Shown here in pieces: positions 1 to 5,330 of a stretch of 8,556 bases of DNA (within the stretch, counting starts at the first letter, position 1; each line of letters begins with the position of its first letter). The stretch covers positions 1 to 8,556 of the forward strand of contig JAUWKC010000055.1 of assembly GCA_030607345.1 (NCBI GenBank), given 5' to 3'. The position numbers and the translations under genes were made by a program. This DNA comes from Planctomycetota bacterium (lineage in GTDB: Bacteria > Planctomycetota > Phycisphaerae > Sedimentisphaerales > SG8-4). Under the pieces are notes generated by a model, which saw only the letters and a program-made list of their open reading frames with translations, had not been told where the DNA came from and made no database searches.

Positions 1-40
1 CCGCGGGCTAAAAAAACTGCGAGAGCTGATGGAACAATAA
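1..40 (+). CDS. C-terminal end of an ECF-type RNA polymerase sigma factor (partial)
   Basis: Only the last 12 codons are visible, ending in TAA at 38-40; the rest lies upstream of the window. The encoded tail reads RGLKKLRELMEQ. That pattern, Arg followed by a basic and Leu-rich helix, is how the region-4 recognition helix of many extracytoplasmic-function sigma factors ends. The next gene starts 4 nt later and encodes a single-span membrane protein with cytosolic N terminus, the usual partner arrangement of an anti-sigma factor. The assignment therefore rests on a short tail plus context and is tentative. A different helix-turn-helix regulator with a basic C-terminal helix would fit the sequence equally well. 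Confidence 0.45.
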   Translation, partial: RGLKKLRELMEQ

Positions 41-44
41 AGTT

Positions 45-560
45 ATGGATACTCGAAACAAAGACAGCCTCAAGTCACTGTTCGAAGGCTTTATGGATGC
101 CGGGCAGGCAGAAAAGTCCGCCGAGGAGGTCCGACAAGGCGACAGGATTCTGGCCGAGCACCCCGCACCTGAGCCCAGCAATGAGCTGATAGCGGCCATA
201 AAGAATGAAGCTGTTGAGGCCTTGCGTCGCCGCCGACACAGTGTTTCCAGGAAAGTGGCCCTCAAAACAGCCGCAGCAGCAGCAGTGGTGGTCATAGCTG
301 TACTGGTGGGCAGAAACTTGTTTGAACAGGGCGCTACGCCAGCGGTGATGGCTAACGAAATGATACCAACCGAGATTTGGGAGAGCAACGACCTGGCTGT
401 CGACGATGCAGAGCTGGCGGTGCTCAATGCTGAAATCGACCAGCTCGAAAGCGAGCTTATTGCTCTGCGTCTGGGTGAGACCGGCGGTAACGGAACCGCC
501 GAATTGACTCAATTGGAAATGGAACTGATAGAGGTTGATAACGAATTCTGGAAAGGGTAA
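45..560 (+). CDS. Single-pass membrane protein, probable anti-sigma factor
   Basis: This 171-residue protein has three parts. Residues 1-70 form an acidic, helical, presumably cytosolic domain ending in a basic cluster (RRRRHSVSRK, 61-70). One hydrophobic span follows at about 73-90, rich in Ala and Val. The extracytoplasmic tail of about 80 residues is acidic, with a short coiled-coil-like helix at 120-143 and another near 152-168. The basic cluster before the span predicts N-inside topology. No zinc anti-sigma motif (HxxxCxxC) is present, so it is not a ZAS-type factor. Position directly after the putative sigma gene (4-nt gap, no clear Shine-Dalgarno, so probably translationally coupled) suggests it tethers and silences that sigma factor. 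The role is inferred from topology and context; no domain is recognised by sequence. Confidence 0.55.
   Translation: MDTRNKDSLKSLFEGFMDAGQAEKSAEEVRQGDRILAEHPAPEPSNELIAAIKNEAVEALRRRRHSVSRKVALKTAAAAAVVVIAVLVGRNLFEQGATPAVMANEMIPTEIWESNDLAVDDAELAVLNAEIDQLESELIALRLGETGGNGTAELTQLEMELIEVDNEFWKG
550..557 (+). promoter_or_regulatory. Ribosome binding site that fixes the start of the secreted protein gene
   Basis: GGAAAGGG lies 7 nt before the ATG at 565, inside the last codons of the preceding gene. It supports ATG 565 over the in-frame TTG at 535, because only the ATG places a signal peptide at the N terminus. Confidence 0.6.
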
Positions 561-564
561 ACCG

Positions 565-1494
565 ATGAGAAAGAGTCCTATTGCAATCCTGGTTTTGGCA
601 GTTATGGCAGGGATACTGCTGAGCAGCCCGACTCAGGTCAGAGCTGCCGAGGAGACTAAAGTGATGTTCTGGTCGGAGCCTAAGCCTAAGCCGGCTCGCA
701 CCGCCGGACAGTTGCAATTGACGCCGGAGCAGATTGAACATTTAATGGAGCGATTGAGAAAGGCCGAGCCCGAGCGGGCCGAAGAGTTGGAAAAGCTGCG
801 CAAGAACGACCCGGCAGCATTCAAGGCCGAGCTTAGAAAGATTCTGCGACGTCGCATAGGCCGGCAGATTCGGACTCGAACGGAGCAGGGGCCGGGCGAA
901 CATTTCGGCGGAGGTCGTGAGGAGCGAGCTAAGATGCGCGGCGGACGGGAAGGTCCCGAAGGTGGCGGCCGGAGAGGCCGTTCAAGGAGACCGAAGATAC
1001 CGGCCGAAATGATGGACGAGTATATCGAGTGGTTCGAGGAAAGCTATCCCGACGAAGCGAAAAAACTTGCCGATATGCAGCAGAAAAACCCGGACCTTTA
1101 CGGAATAAAGCTGCGGCTTGGCTTCAGCATGTATAGAGAGATTTTTGAGGCATCCAGGAACAATCCCGAATTAGCTGAGATTCTCAAACAGGACCTCGAG
1201 TTGAAAGAGCAGCGCCGGGACCTGCTCAGAAAAATCAGAACCGCAGACAAAGACCACCAGAAGAAACTCACCGAGCAGTTAAAAGGCATCGTCGGCAGCA
1301 GATACGATTTGATTGTCAGACGCAAGCAGATTGAGTACGAACAGATGTTGGAAAGGCTCAAAGAGCTTCAGCAGGAGGTGCAGCAAAAGCGCGGCGACCT
1401 TGGGAACTGGAAAGACGCTGATTTCAAAAACCGCAACGTCCAGGACAGGGTGCAGGAACTGACCGGCTCGGCAAAGGAATTCAAGTGGGAATAA
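565..1494 (+). CDS. Secreted charged helical protein with internal duplication and Arg/Gly-rich linker
   Basis: The protein is 309 residues. A signal peptide occupies 1-27 (Arg-Lys, a hydrophobic core, then V-R-A before the predicted cleavage), so it should act outside the cytoplasmic membrane. Residues 51-97 and 145-191 are related helical units. Each starts with a helix after a Thr-Pro-Glu or Pro-Ala-Glu turn, then shows P-[ED]-x-A-x-x-L, then N-[DP]-P or N-P followed by another helix. A third partial copy may begin at N199-P201. Between the units, residues 108-143 are dominated by Gly and Arg. Residues 200-280 look like long coiled coil. The first unit resembles the LTxxQ start of CpxP/Spy-like or metal-sensor periplasmic proteins, but I cannot claim membership. 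It is the third gene of the sigma/anti-sigma set and could be a periplasmic sensor or effector; this is inference. Confidence 0.6.
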   Translation: MRKSPIAILVLAVMAGILLSSPTQVRAAEETKVMFWSEPKPKPARTAGQLQLTPEQIEHLMERLRKAEPERAEELEKLRKNDPAAFKAELRKILRRRIGRQIRTRTEQGPGEHFGGGREERAKMRGGREGPEGGGRRGRSRRPKIPAEMMDEYIEWFEESYPDEAKKLADMQQKNPDLYGIKLRLGFSMYREIFEASRNNPELAEILKQDLELKEQRRDLLRKIRTADKDHQKKLTEQLKGIVGSRYDLIVRRKQIEYEQMLERLKELQQEVQQKRGDLGNWKDADFKNRNVQDRVQELTGSAKEFKWE

Positions 1495-1532
1495 AAAGTC
1501 GCGCGCAGGCTCGCAGGAACATATCCTAAACT

Positions 1533-1571
1533 AAAAAGCCTCCCGGACACTCAGAACCCGGGAGGCTTTTT
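1533..1571 (+). terminator. Strong intrinsic terminator, probably bidirectional
   Basis: A perfect 14-bp stem (1533-1546 with 1558-1571) encloses an 11-nt loop. The stem is AAAAAGCCTCCCGG on the left and its exact complement on the right. A run of T ends the plus-strand arm (1567-1572), and the A run at 1533-1537 provides a U-tract on the minus strand. It ends the sigma/anti-sigma/secreted-protein operon 38 nt after the last stop codon. It could also stop readthrough from the convergent gene at 1844-2935. Confidence 0.9.
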
Positions 1572-1771
1572 TAACCGGATATCAGGCTGAATCGGGGGTT
1601 TCAGCCGAGAACCCGCCACATCGCTTGCTCTTGTGTGCCCTGCTGTGTATCAGTCGGCGGGTTTATCATCCTGTTTGTACGGGGTGTCTATCGGCCTGCA
1701 GGGCGTCTTCAGTATGCGGCAAAGTCGGAAAGCAGATTGAACTAACCCTGAATGAAAGAAGGAGGTGCAAA
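1572..1771. other. Intergenic stretch with an 8-bp inverted repeat, possible structured leader
   Basis: No gene is supported here. AACCCGCC (1610-1617) is exactly complementary to GGCGGGTT (1656-1663), separated by 38 nt. A smaller hairpin is possible at about 1594-1614 (GGGTT with AACCC) and would compete with it, because both use the same CCC. Read on the plus strand, this region would be the leader of the orphan start at 1772. I see no convincing sigma-70 promoter and could not match the sequence to a known riboswitch class. Confidence 0.35.
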
Positions 1772-2083
1772 ATGTTAACTTGTCAAAAAGCGCACACGCT
1801 CAGCCCTAAAGATAAGAACTCACCGGATGTCAGCATATCCGCCTCAGCGGATTATGTTCAACTCTTTTTGCTCGGCCATCCACCGCACGCAGCGTTCAAT
1901 TGTTTCTTTATCGGGGGTGAGTCTTTCATTTACCGGAAAACCTCGCACCATCCTGGCCAATGCTATGGCGGCATACTGGCCGTAGGTCCCCCGCAGCACA
2001 CAAGGGCCAATGTCCGGTTCCAATGTATCACTCTCAAGATACCCTGCGAGGTAGCTCACAACCTCCTGGCGGCGAACGTATGA
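1760..2083 (+). other. Orphan ribosome binding site and start codon, possible gene remnant
   Basis: AGGAGG (1760-1765) precedes ATG 1772 with a 6-nt spacer, a near-ideal initiation signal. The first 24 codons (MLTCQKAHTLSPKDKNSPDV and four more) are intergenic. From 1844 onward the frame is simply antisense to the helical-repeat gene and stops at 2083, giving 103 codons in all. The second part has no protein-like character of its own beyond being a shadow. The likeliest explanations are a gene decapitated from its body by deletion or rearrangement, a short peptide, or a chance match. I do not call it a functional gene. Confidence 0.3.
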
Positions 2084-2935
2084 CAGTTCCTTGTAGAGCC
2101 TTGTCGCTCTGTATCCTTCGTCCGGATGTGATTCGACCATCTCAATGCACCGATGGATATCTTCCTCAACGCCCATGCGTGCCCTCGCCCGCAGCGCCGC
2201 CCACAGCAGACTGCTTTGCCAGTACTGCTTCTTGAGGTTTTTTTCGTACGGCTTTCTCAAGTGTGACGGAGGCACGCCTTCCGGTCGTTCAGGCAGGGAA
2301 TCAAGCACTTCACGACACTCCTCGAGATATCTCTCGTGTCGTTTCTTAAGTGGCCCTTCCAGCTCGTTTATTAACTTTTTCAGCCGAGGCAGCTCTGACT
2401 CCAAATCACCCACGCCAACCAGTAGCACAACGGTTTTCGATACGTTTCCCCTCTCCATCGACTCCCTTAATAGCCTGCGAAGAACCTGCTTGGATTCCTC
2501 GGGGAAATCGGCACTGGTAAAACGCAAAAGCAATTTATCCGCCCATCCAGCCAAGGATGATTCTACTTGCGTGCGAATCAAGAGTTTATGAACTGTCTCT
2601 TGACGTACTTGCAGGTCGTCAGTGTTGATTCCGATTTTAAATAGTATCCTGTTTGCTCGCCCGCGTACCGAATCGCATGGGTCAGTAGTATATTTCTCGA
2701 GAAGCGGTATCAAATCAGTCCCGTACCGTTTTACCATCTGATCTGCGCCCAAAACAGGTTCATTTGAATCGAGATAAATCCGGCCGCTCCGGACTATATC
2801 CATAAAACGCCTTAGATTGACCTCTACTTCAGACTTCGCTCTTTCCACATCGGCGCCGCTGGTTTGTCCTTGAGATATACCTGATAGCACAGTTACCAAA
2901 GCAGCGCACATTAAGAAAAGAATTTTTCCGCGCAT
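1844..2935 (-). CDS. Secreted helical-repeat (HEAT-like) protein of unknown function
   Basis: The protein is 363 residues from ATG 2935. I chose this start because AGGAGG sits just upstream and because it gives a clean signal peptide (MRGK, hydrophobic 5-20, predicted cleavage near SQG/QTSG at 23-24). The frame stays open to a TTG at 3052, but that falls inside a candidate -35 box and has no good ribosome site. There is no lipobox Cys, so a soluble exported protein is expected. The mature part is helical and charged. Stretches such as 70-100 (long helix, D-x-x-D-x-V-R-x-x-A turn, second helix) and about 286-330 look like HEAT repeats, the middle being more irregular. Such repeats usually form protein-binding scaffolds. 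I recognise no catalytic motif. It has its own candidate promoters, so it is probably monocistronic. Confidence 0.6.
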   Translation of the reverse strand: MRGKILFLMCAALVTVLSGISQGQTSGADVERAKSEVEVNLRRFMDIVRSGRIYLDSNEPVLGADQMVKRYGTDLIPLLEKYTTDPCDSVRGRANRILFKIGINTDDLQVRQETVHKLLIRTQVESSLAGWADKLLLRFTSADFPEESKQVLRRLLRESMERGNVSKTVVLLVGVGDLESELPRLKKLINELEGPLKKRHERYLEECREVLDSLPERPEGVPPSHLRKPYEKNLKKQYWQSSLLWAALRARARMGVEEDIHRCIEMVESHPDEGYRATRLYKELSYVRRQEVVSYLAGYLESDTLEPDIGPCVLRGTYGQYAAIALARMVRGFPVNERLTPDKETIERCVRWMAEQKELNIIR

Positions 2936-2941
2936 AGTATT

Positions 2942-2948
2942 AGCCTCC
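2942..2948 (-). promoter_or_regulatory. Ribosome binding site of the helical-repeat gene
   Basis: On the minus strand an AAAAAGGAGG-type site stands 7-8 nt before ATG 2935. It is the strongest Shine-Dalgarno on this strand in the window and decides the start codon. Confidence 0.75.
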
Positions 2949-3023
2949 TTTTTAGATTGAGATGGACGGATAGCGCCAGGAATGAGCAGTTGAGCAAATT
3001 CCGCTGCGCCGCTATTTGACCTT

Positions 3024-3052
3024 ATTATAGAGCGTGAAAAGGCCATTTCCAA
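3024..3052 (-). promoter_or_regulatory. Candidate sigma-70 promoter, proximal, helical-repeat gene
   Basis: On the minus strand TTGGAA (3052-3047) is followed after exactly 17 nt by TATAAT (3029-3024). The -10 is a perfect consensus and the -35 matches at four of six. Transcription would start near 3017, giving a leader of about 80 nt. Confidence 0.5.
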
Positions 3053-3077
3053 GTTTCCCTAAAGAGTAATCTTTCGT

Positions 3078-3105
3078 ATTGTAAGCTCGGCGCGAGGCGC
3101 GTCAA
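3078..3105 (-). promoter_or_regulatory. Candidate sigma-70 promoter, distal, helical-repeat gene
   Basis: On the minus strand TTGACG (3105-3100), a 16-nt GC-rich spacer and TACAAT (3083-3078) form a five-of-six plus five-of-six match. It lies about 50 nt upstream of the proximal candidate, so the gene may have tandem promoters. Confidence 0.45.
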
Positions 3106-3178
3106 GTAAAAAGGTGCAAAAAATGAGAATGTTTCCGAAAAATATCTTGCAGCCAAAGGTGGATTGGCAGAGGACTTT

Positions 3179-4039
3179 TTATAGTTTGTTTCGCGTTCGC
3201 TCGACTTCGGTTGCCCGGCGGAGAGTTCTTCTTTCTTTCGGGCTAAGGCTGTGGATGCCGCTGTCGTGCACCTTCTGCAGTATGCGGTCGAGCTCCTGCT
3301 GAAGGTTTTCTTCGGTCTCGATTTTTTTCTCCCATCGGCCCGCCCGCGTTTTCAGCTTTATCTTTGACCGCCAGGACCCTGAGACTGCATATAAGGCCCC
3401 TGCCGCCATACCCGCCAGGTGTGCGGCGTCCCCGCCGGCGTTCATCCCCCTGCTCAGTATATTGATAAGGTACAGAAGCGTAAAGCCAACCGCCGCCACT
3501 CTTATCGGGACCGGAAACAGCAAGACAAACACGACAAATTGGGGAAAAAGTATCGCACACGCCGCCAGCAGGCCCAGTATGGCGCCGGATGCTCCTAACA
3601 TAGGCAGTGGGTCGAGAAAACCTACGGTGACGAGCAGCAGATAGAACAGCCCCCCTGCCATTCCGCAGCCGAGGTAAAACTTGAGAAACCTCTTGCCGCC
3701 CCAGTGTCTTTCGAGGGTCGGGCCCAGAAAGTACAGCGCGAGCATGTTCATAAACAGGTGCCAGAGATTCCAGTGGAGAAACTGATAGGTTATGAGCCGC
3801 CAAAGCTGCAAAGCCGCCGACACGGAAATCGGGTAGACGGCAAAAAGGTTCTCAAGCGGAGAAACCCGCCCAAGCTCTCCCGGCAGGAAAATCGCTTTGA
3901 CGGCGTGCACGCCTATGTTGATAATCAGCAGCCATTTGACAACGGGCGTGATTTTGGGAAAGACTATTCGCATCTGCGGCGCGCGGTGATAGCGGGACTG
4001 AAAATTCTCGCGACTGTAATCTCTGTCGTAAAGGCCCAT
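3179..4039 (-). CDS. Rhomboid family intramembrane serine protease with C-terminal tail
   Basis: The 286-residue membrane protein has the rhomboid signature. The GxSG catalytic motif is GASG at 149-152 (nucleophile S151). The partner histidine is H207 in an AHLAG helix. The H94-x-x-x-N98 pair in WHLFMNM matches the conserved oxyanion-stabilising helix. Hydrophobic spans lie at about 34-51, 67-88, 95-107, 121-140, 148-163, 166-185 and 203-219, consistent with the six-span bacterial core. The protein would cleave transmembrane substrates within the bilayer. A short N-terminal tail with basic and aromatic residues precedes the core. After it, a roughly 65-residue hydrophilic tail (222-286) ends in a small helical module with a G-x-x-S-L-S-x-x-E-R pattern, seen in other rhomboids of Planctomycetes and Bacteroidetes. 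Natural substrates cannot be told from sequence. It is transcribed divergently from bioF. Confidence 0.9.
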   Translation of the reverse strand: MGLYDRDYSRENFQSRYHRAPQMRIVFPKITPVVKWLLIINIGVHAVKAIFLPGELGRVSPLENLFAVYPISVSAALQLWRLITYQFLHWNLWHLFMNMLALYFLGPTLERHWGGKRFLKFYLGCGMAGGLFYLLLVTVGFLDPLPMLGASGAILGLLAACAILFPQFVVFVLLFPVPIRVAAVGFTLLYLINILSRGMNAGGDAAHLAGMAAGALYAVSGSWRSKIKLKTRAGRWEKKIETEENLQQELDRILQKVHDSGIHSLSPKERRTLRRATEVERTRNKL

Positions 4040-4061
4040 AGTAACGCCCTACCCGTTGGCG

Positions 4062-4067
4062 ATTATA
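4062..4067 (-). promoter_or_regulatory. Candidate -10 box of the rhomboid gene
   Basis: A minus-strand TATAAT ends 22 nt before the start codon at 4039, so the leader would be only about 15 nt. No good -35 is present at 16-18 nt, so activity may depend on an activator, or the match may be accidental. Confidence 0.4.
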
Positions 4068-4079
4068 CTTTTTAACCCT

Positions 4080-4096
4080 GTCGGCCCGATGCCGGC
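4080..4096. promoter_or_regulatory. Short dyad between divergent rhomboid and bioF promoters
   Basis: GTCGGC (4080-4085) and GCCGGC (4091-4096) form an imperfect inverted repeat with a 5-nt spacer, five of six positions being complementary. It sits midway between the two opposed -10 boxes, overlapping where both -35 boxes would be. An operator is possible; in GC-rich sequence chance is also possible. Confidence 0.25.
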
Positions 4097-4101
4097 GCCT
4101 A

Positions 4102-4107
4102 TATAAT
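4102..4107 (+). promoter_or_regulatory. Candidate -10 box of bioF
   Basis: A perfect TATAAT lies 38 nt before the bioF start codon, giving a leader of about 30 nt. The upstream -35 region (TGTCGG or CTGTCG) is weak. Confidence 0.45.
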
Positions 4108-4145
4108 ATCGTAAAATTTCGCCTGGTGTTCAACTGAAAACGCTA

Positions 4146-5330
4146 ATGAGCAGCTTTGACTTTGCAAAAATCGAGCTCGACCGCTTAAAAAAGGCTAATC
4201 TGCTGCGAAAGCTCGTCCGAATCGACTCGCCTCAGCAGAGCACGGTCGAAATCCAGGGCCGGCAGAAGGTCGTTTTTTGCAGCAATAATTACCTCAGCCT
4301 CGCCGATAACAGCAAGATAATCGAGGCTGTTACCGGCGCAATGGCAAGGTATGGCCACGGCGCTGCTGCTTCACGCCTTATGAGCGGGACGATGAGCCCT
4401 CATATCGAGCTGGAGCGAAAGCTGGCCCAGTTCCTGCAGAAAGAAGCGGCGCTTATTTTTCCATCCGGCTGGATGGCCAATGAGGCGGTAATCAGAACCA
4501 TCGCCGGAAGGGGCGACCTTGTGCTGCTCGATAAGCTCGACCACGCCTCGATTATCGACGCGGCAGCAGGCAGCCAGGCGGAATTCAGGACCTACCGCAG
4601 GAACAATCTCGCCAGGGTCGAGAAGTTCCTCGCAAGTCCGCGATTCCGTCGCAAGTTCATTATTACCGAAAGCATTTTCTCAATGGATGGCGACACGGCG
4701 GACCTTAAAAGGCTCGTAGAATTGAAGAACAGCTATGATGCTTTCCTGATTGTGGATGAGGCCCACGCGTTTGGTTGTCTCGGCAAAACAGGCGCCGGGC
4801 TGGCAGAAGAAATGGGACTGCTCGATGAGCTGGATATTGTCGTTGCCACGATGAGCAAGGCGCTGGGCGCCGGCGGGGGTCTCGTGGCGGCCGAGAAGGT
4901 TGTCATTGACCTGCTTATAAACAAGGCCAGGCCCTTCATCTACACAACCGCGCCTACGGTGGCCAATTGCGCCGCTGCCCTGGCGGCGCTGGAGATTGTA
5001 AAGAATGAGCCGCAGCGCAGAAACAAACTGAGACAAAACGCCGAGTACCTTCGCACCAGGCTCAATGCCCTTGGCCTCAATACCGGTCAAAGCCAAAGTC
5101 ATATTATCCCTGTGATAATCGGCGACGAGAAACAGACGCTGGCGGTTTCGAAGCGGCTTTATGAGATGGGCTTCTTCGTACCTGCCATCAGGCCCCCTAC
5201 CGTGCCGCCGGGGACGGCAAGGCTGAGATTGTCGATGCAAACCGGCCACAGCAAACAGCAGATGGACGGGCTGTGCGGGGCATTTGAAAAAATAATTGCA
5301 GAGGGGCTTTTGCCTACTTCGGGCGATTGA
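4146..5330 (+). CDS. bioF: 8-amino-7-oxononanoate synthase
   Basis: This 394-residue cytosolic PLP enzyme condenses pimeloyl-ACP (or -CoA) with L-alanine to give 8-amino-7-oxononanoate, the first step of biotin ring assembly. It is full length for the alpha-oxoamine synthase family. Visible family features are S46-N-N-Y-L (substrate/PLP site), the ASRLMSG stretch at 75-81, FPSG at 105-108, H133 (stacks on the cofactor ring), TESIFSMDGD at 174-183, D204 and H207 in VDEAHAFG, and the Schiff-base lysine K238 in TMSKALG. The C-terminal domain has the BioF-like sequence IRPPTVPPGTARLRLS (348-363), which argues for BioF rather than glycine C-acetyltransferase. The ATG at 4146 lacks a strong Shine-Dalgarno. 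No other bio gene is present, so the gene stands alone with its own promoter. Its 3' end overlaps convergent lgt by 17 nt. A related alpha-oxoamine synthase of other specificity cannot be fully excluded. Confidence 0.85.
   Translation: MSSFDFAKIELDRLKKANLLRKLVRIDSPQQSTVEIQGRQKVVFCSNNYLSLADNSKIIEAVTGAMARYGHGAAASRLMSGTMSPHIELERKLAQFLQKEAALIFPSGWMANEAVIRTIAGRGDLVLLDKLDHASIIDAAAGSQAEFRTYRRNNLARVEKFLASPRFRRKFIITESIFSMDGDTADLKRLVELKNSYDAFLIVDEAHAFGCLGKTGAGLAEEMGLLDELDIVVATMSKALGAGGGLVAAEKVVIDLLINKARPFIYTTAPTVANCAAALAALEIVKNEPQRRNKLRQNAEYLRTRLNALGLNTGQSQSHIIPVIIGDEKQTLAVSKRLYEMGFFVPAIRPPTVPPGTARLRLSMQTGHSKQQMDGLCGAFEKIIAEGLLPTSGD

Noticed and set aside
8..512. Long minus-strand frames opposite the anti-sigma gene
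   Set aside because: They are low-complexity Ser/Ala/Cys-rich shadows with no ribosome site, opposite a coherent membrane protein.
535..564. TTG 535 as start of the secreted protein gene
   Set aside because: It overlaps the previous gene and adds ten residues before a clean signal peptide; ATG 565 has a good ribosome site.
1664..1771. A known riboswitch (for example c-di-GMP, from GCGGCAAAGTCGG-like bases)
   Set aside because: The conserved core and pairing of the known class could not be laid out; the resemblance is limited to a few bases.
1574..1835. Short similar stretches ACCGGATATCAGG (from 1574) and ACCGGATGTCAGC (from 1823) as direct repeats or attachment sites
   Set aside because: They are only about 13 nt with mismatches, with no integrase or element between them; chance is adequate.
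1625..2083. A 152-codon plus-strand frame from TTG 1625 as a gene
   Set aside because: More than half of it is the antisense of a well-supported secreted protein, the TTG has no ribosome site, and the N-terminal part is Cys-rich without pattern. Only the internal ATG 1772 with its Shine-Dalgarno is kept as an observation.
2936..3052. N-terminal extension of the helical-repeat protein to TTG 3052
   Set aside because: It would bury the signal peptide behind 39 residues, ignores the strong AGGAGG before ATG 2935, and starts inside a candidate -35 box.
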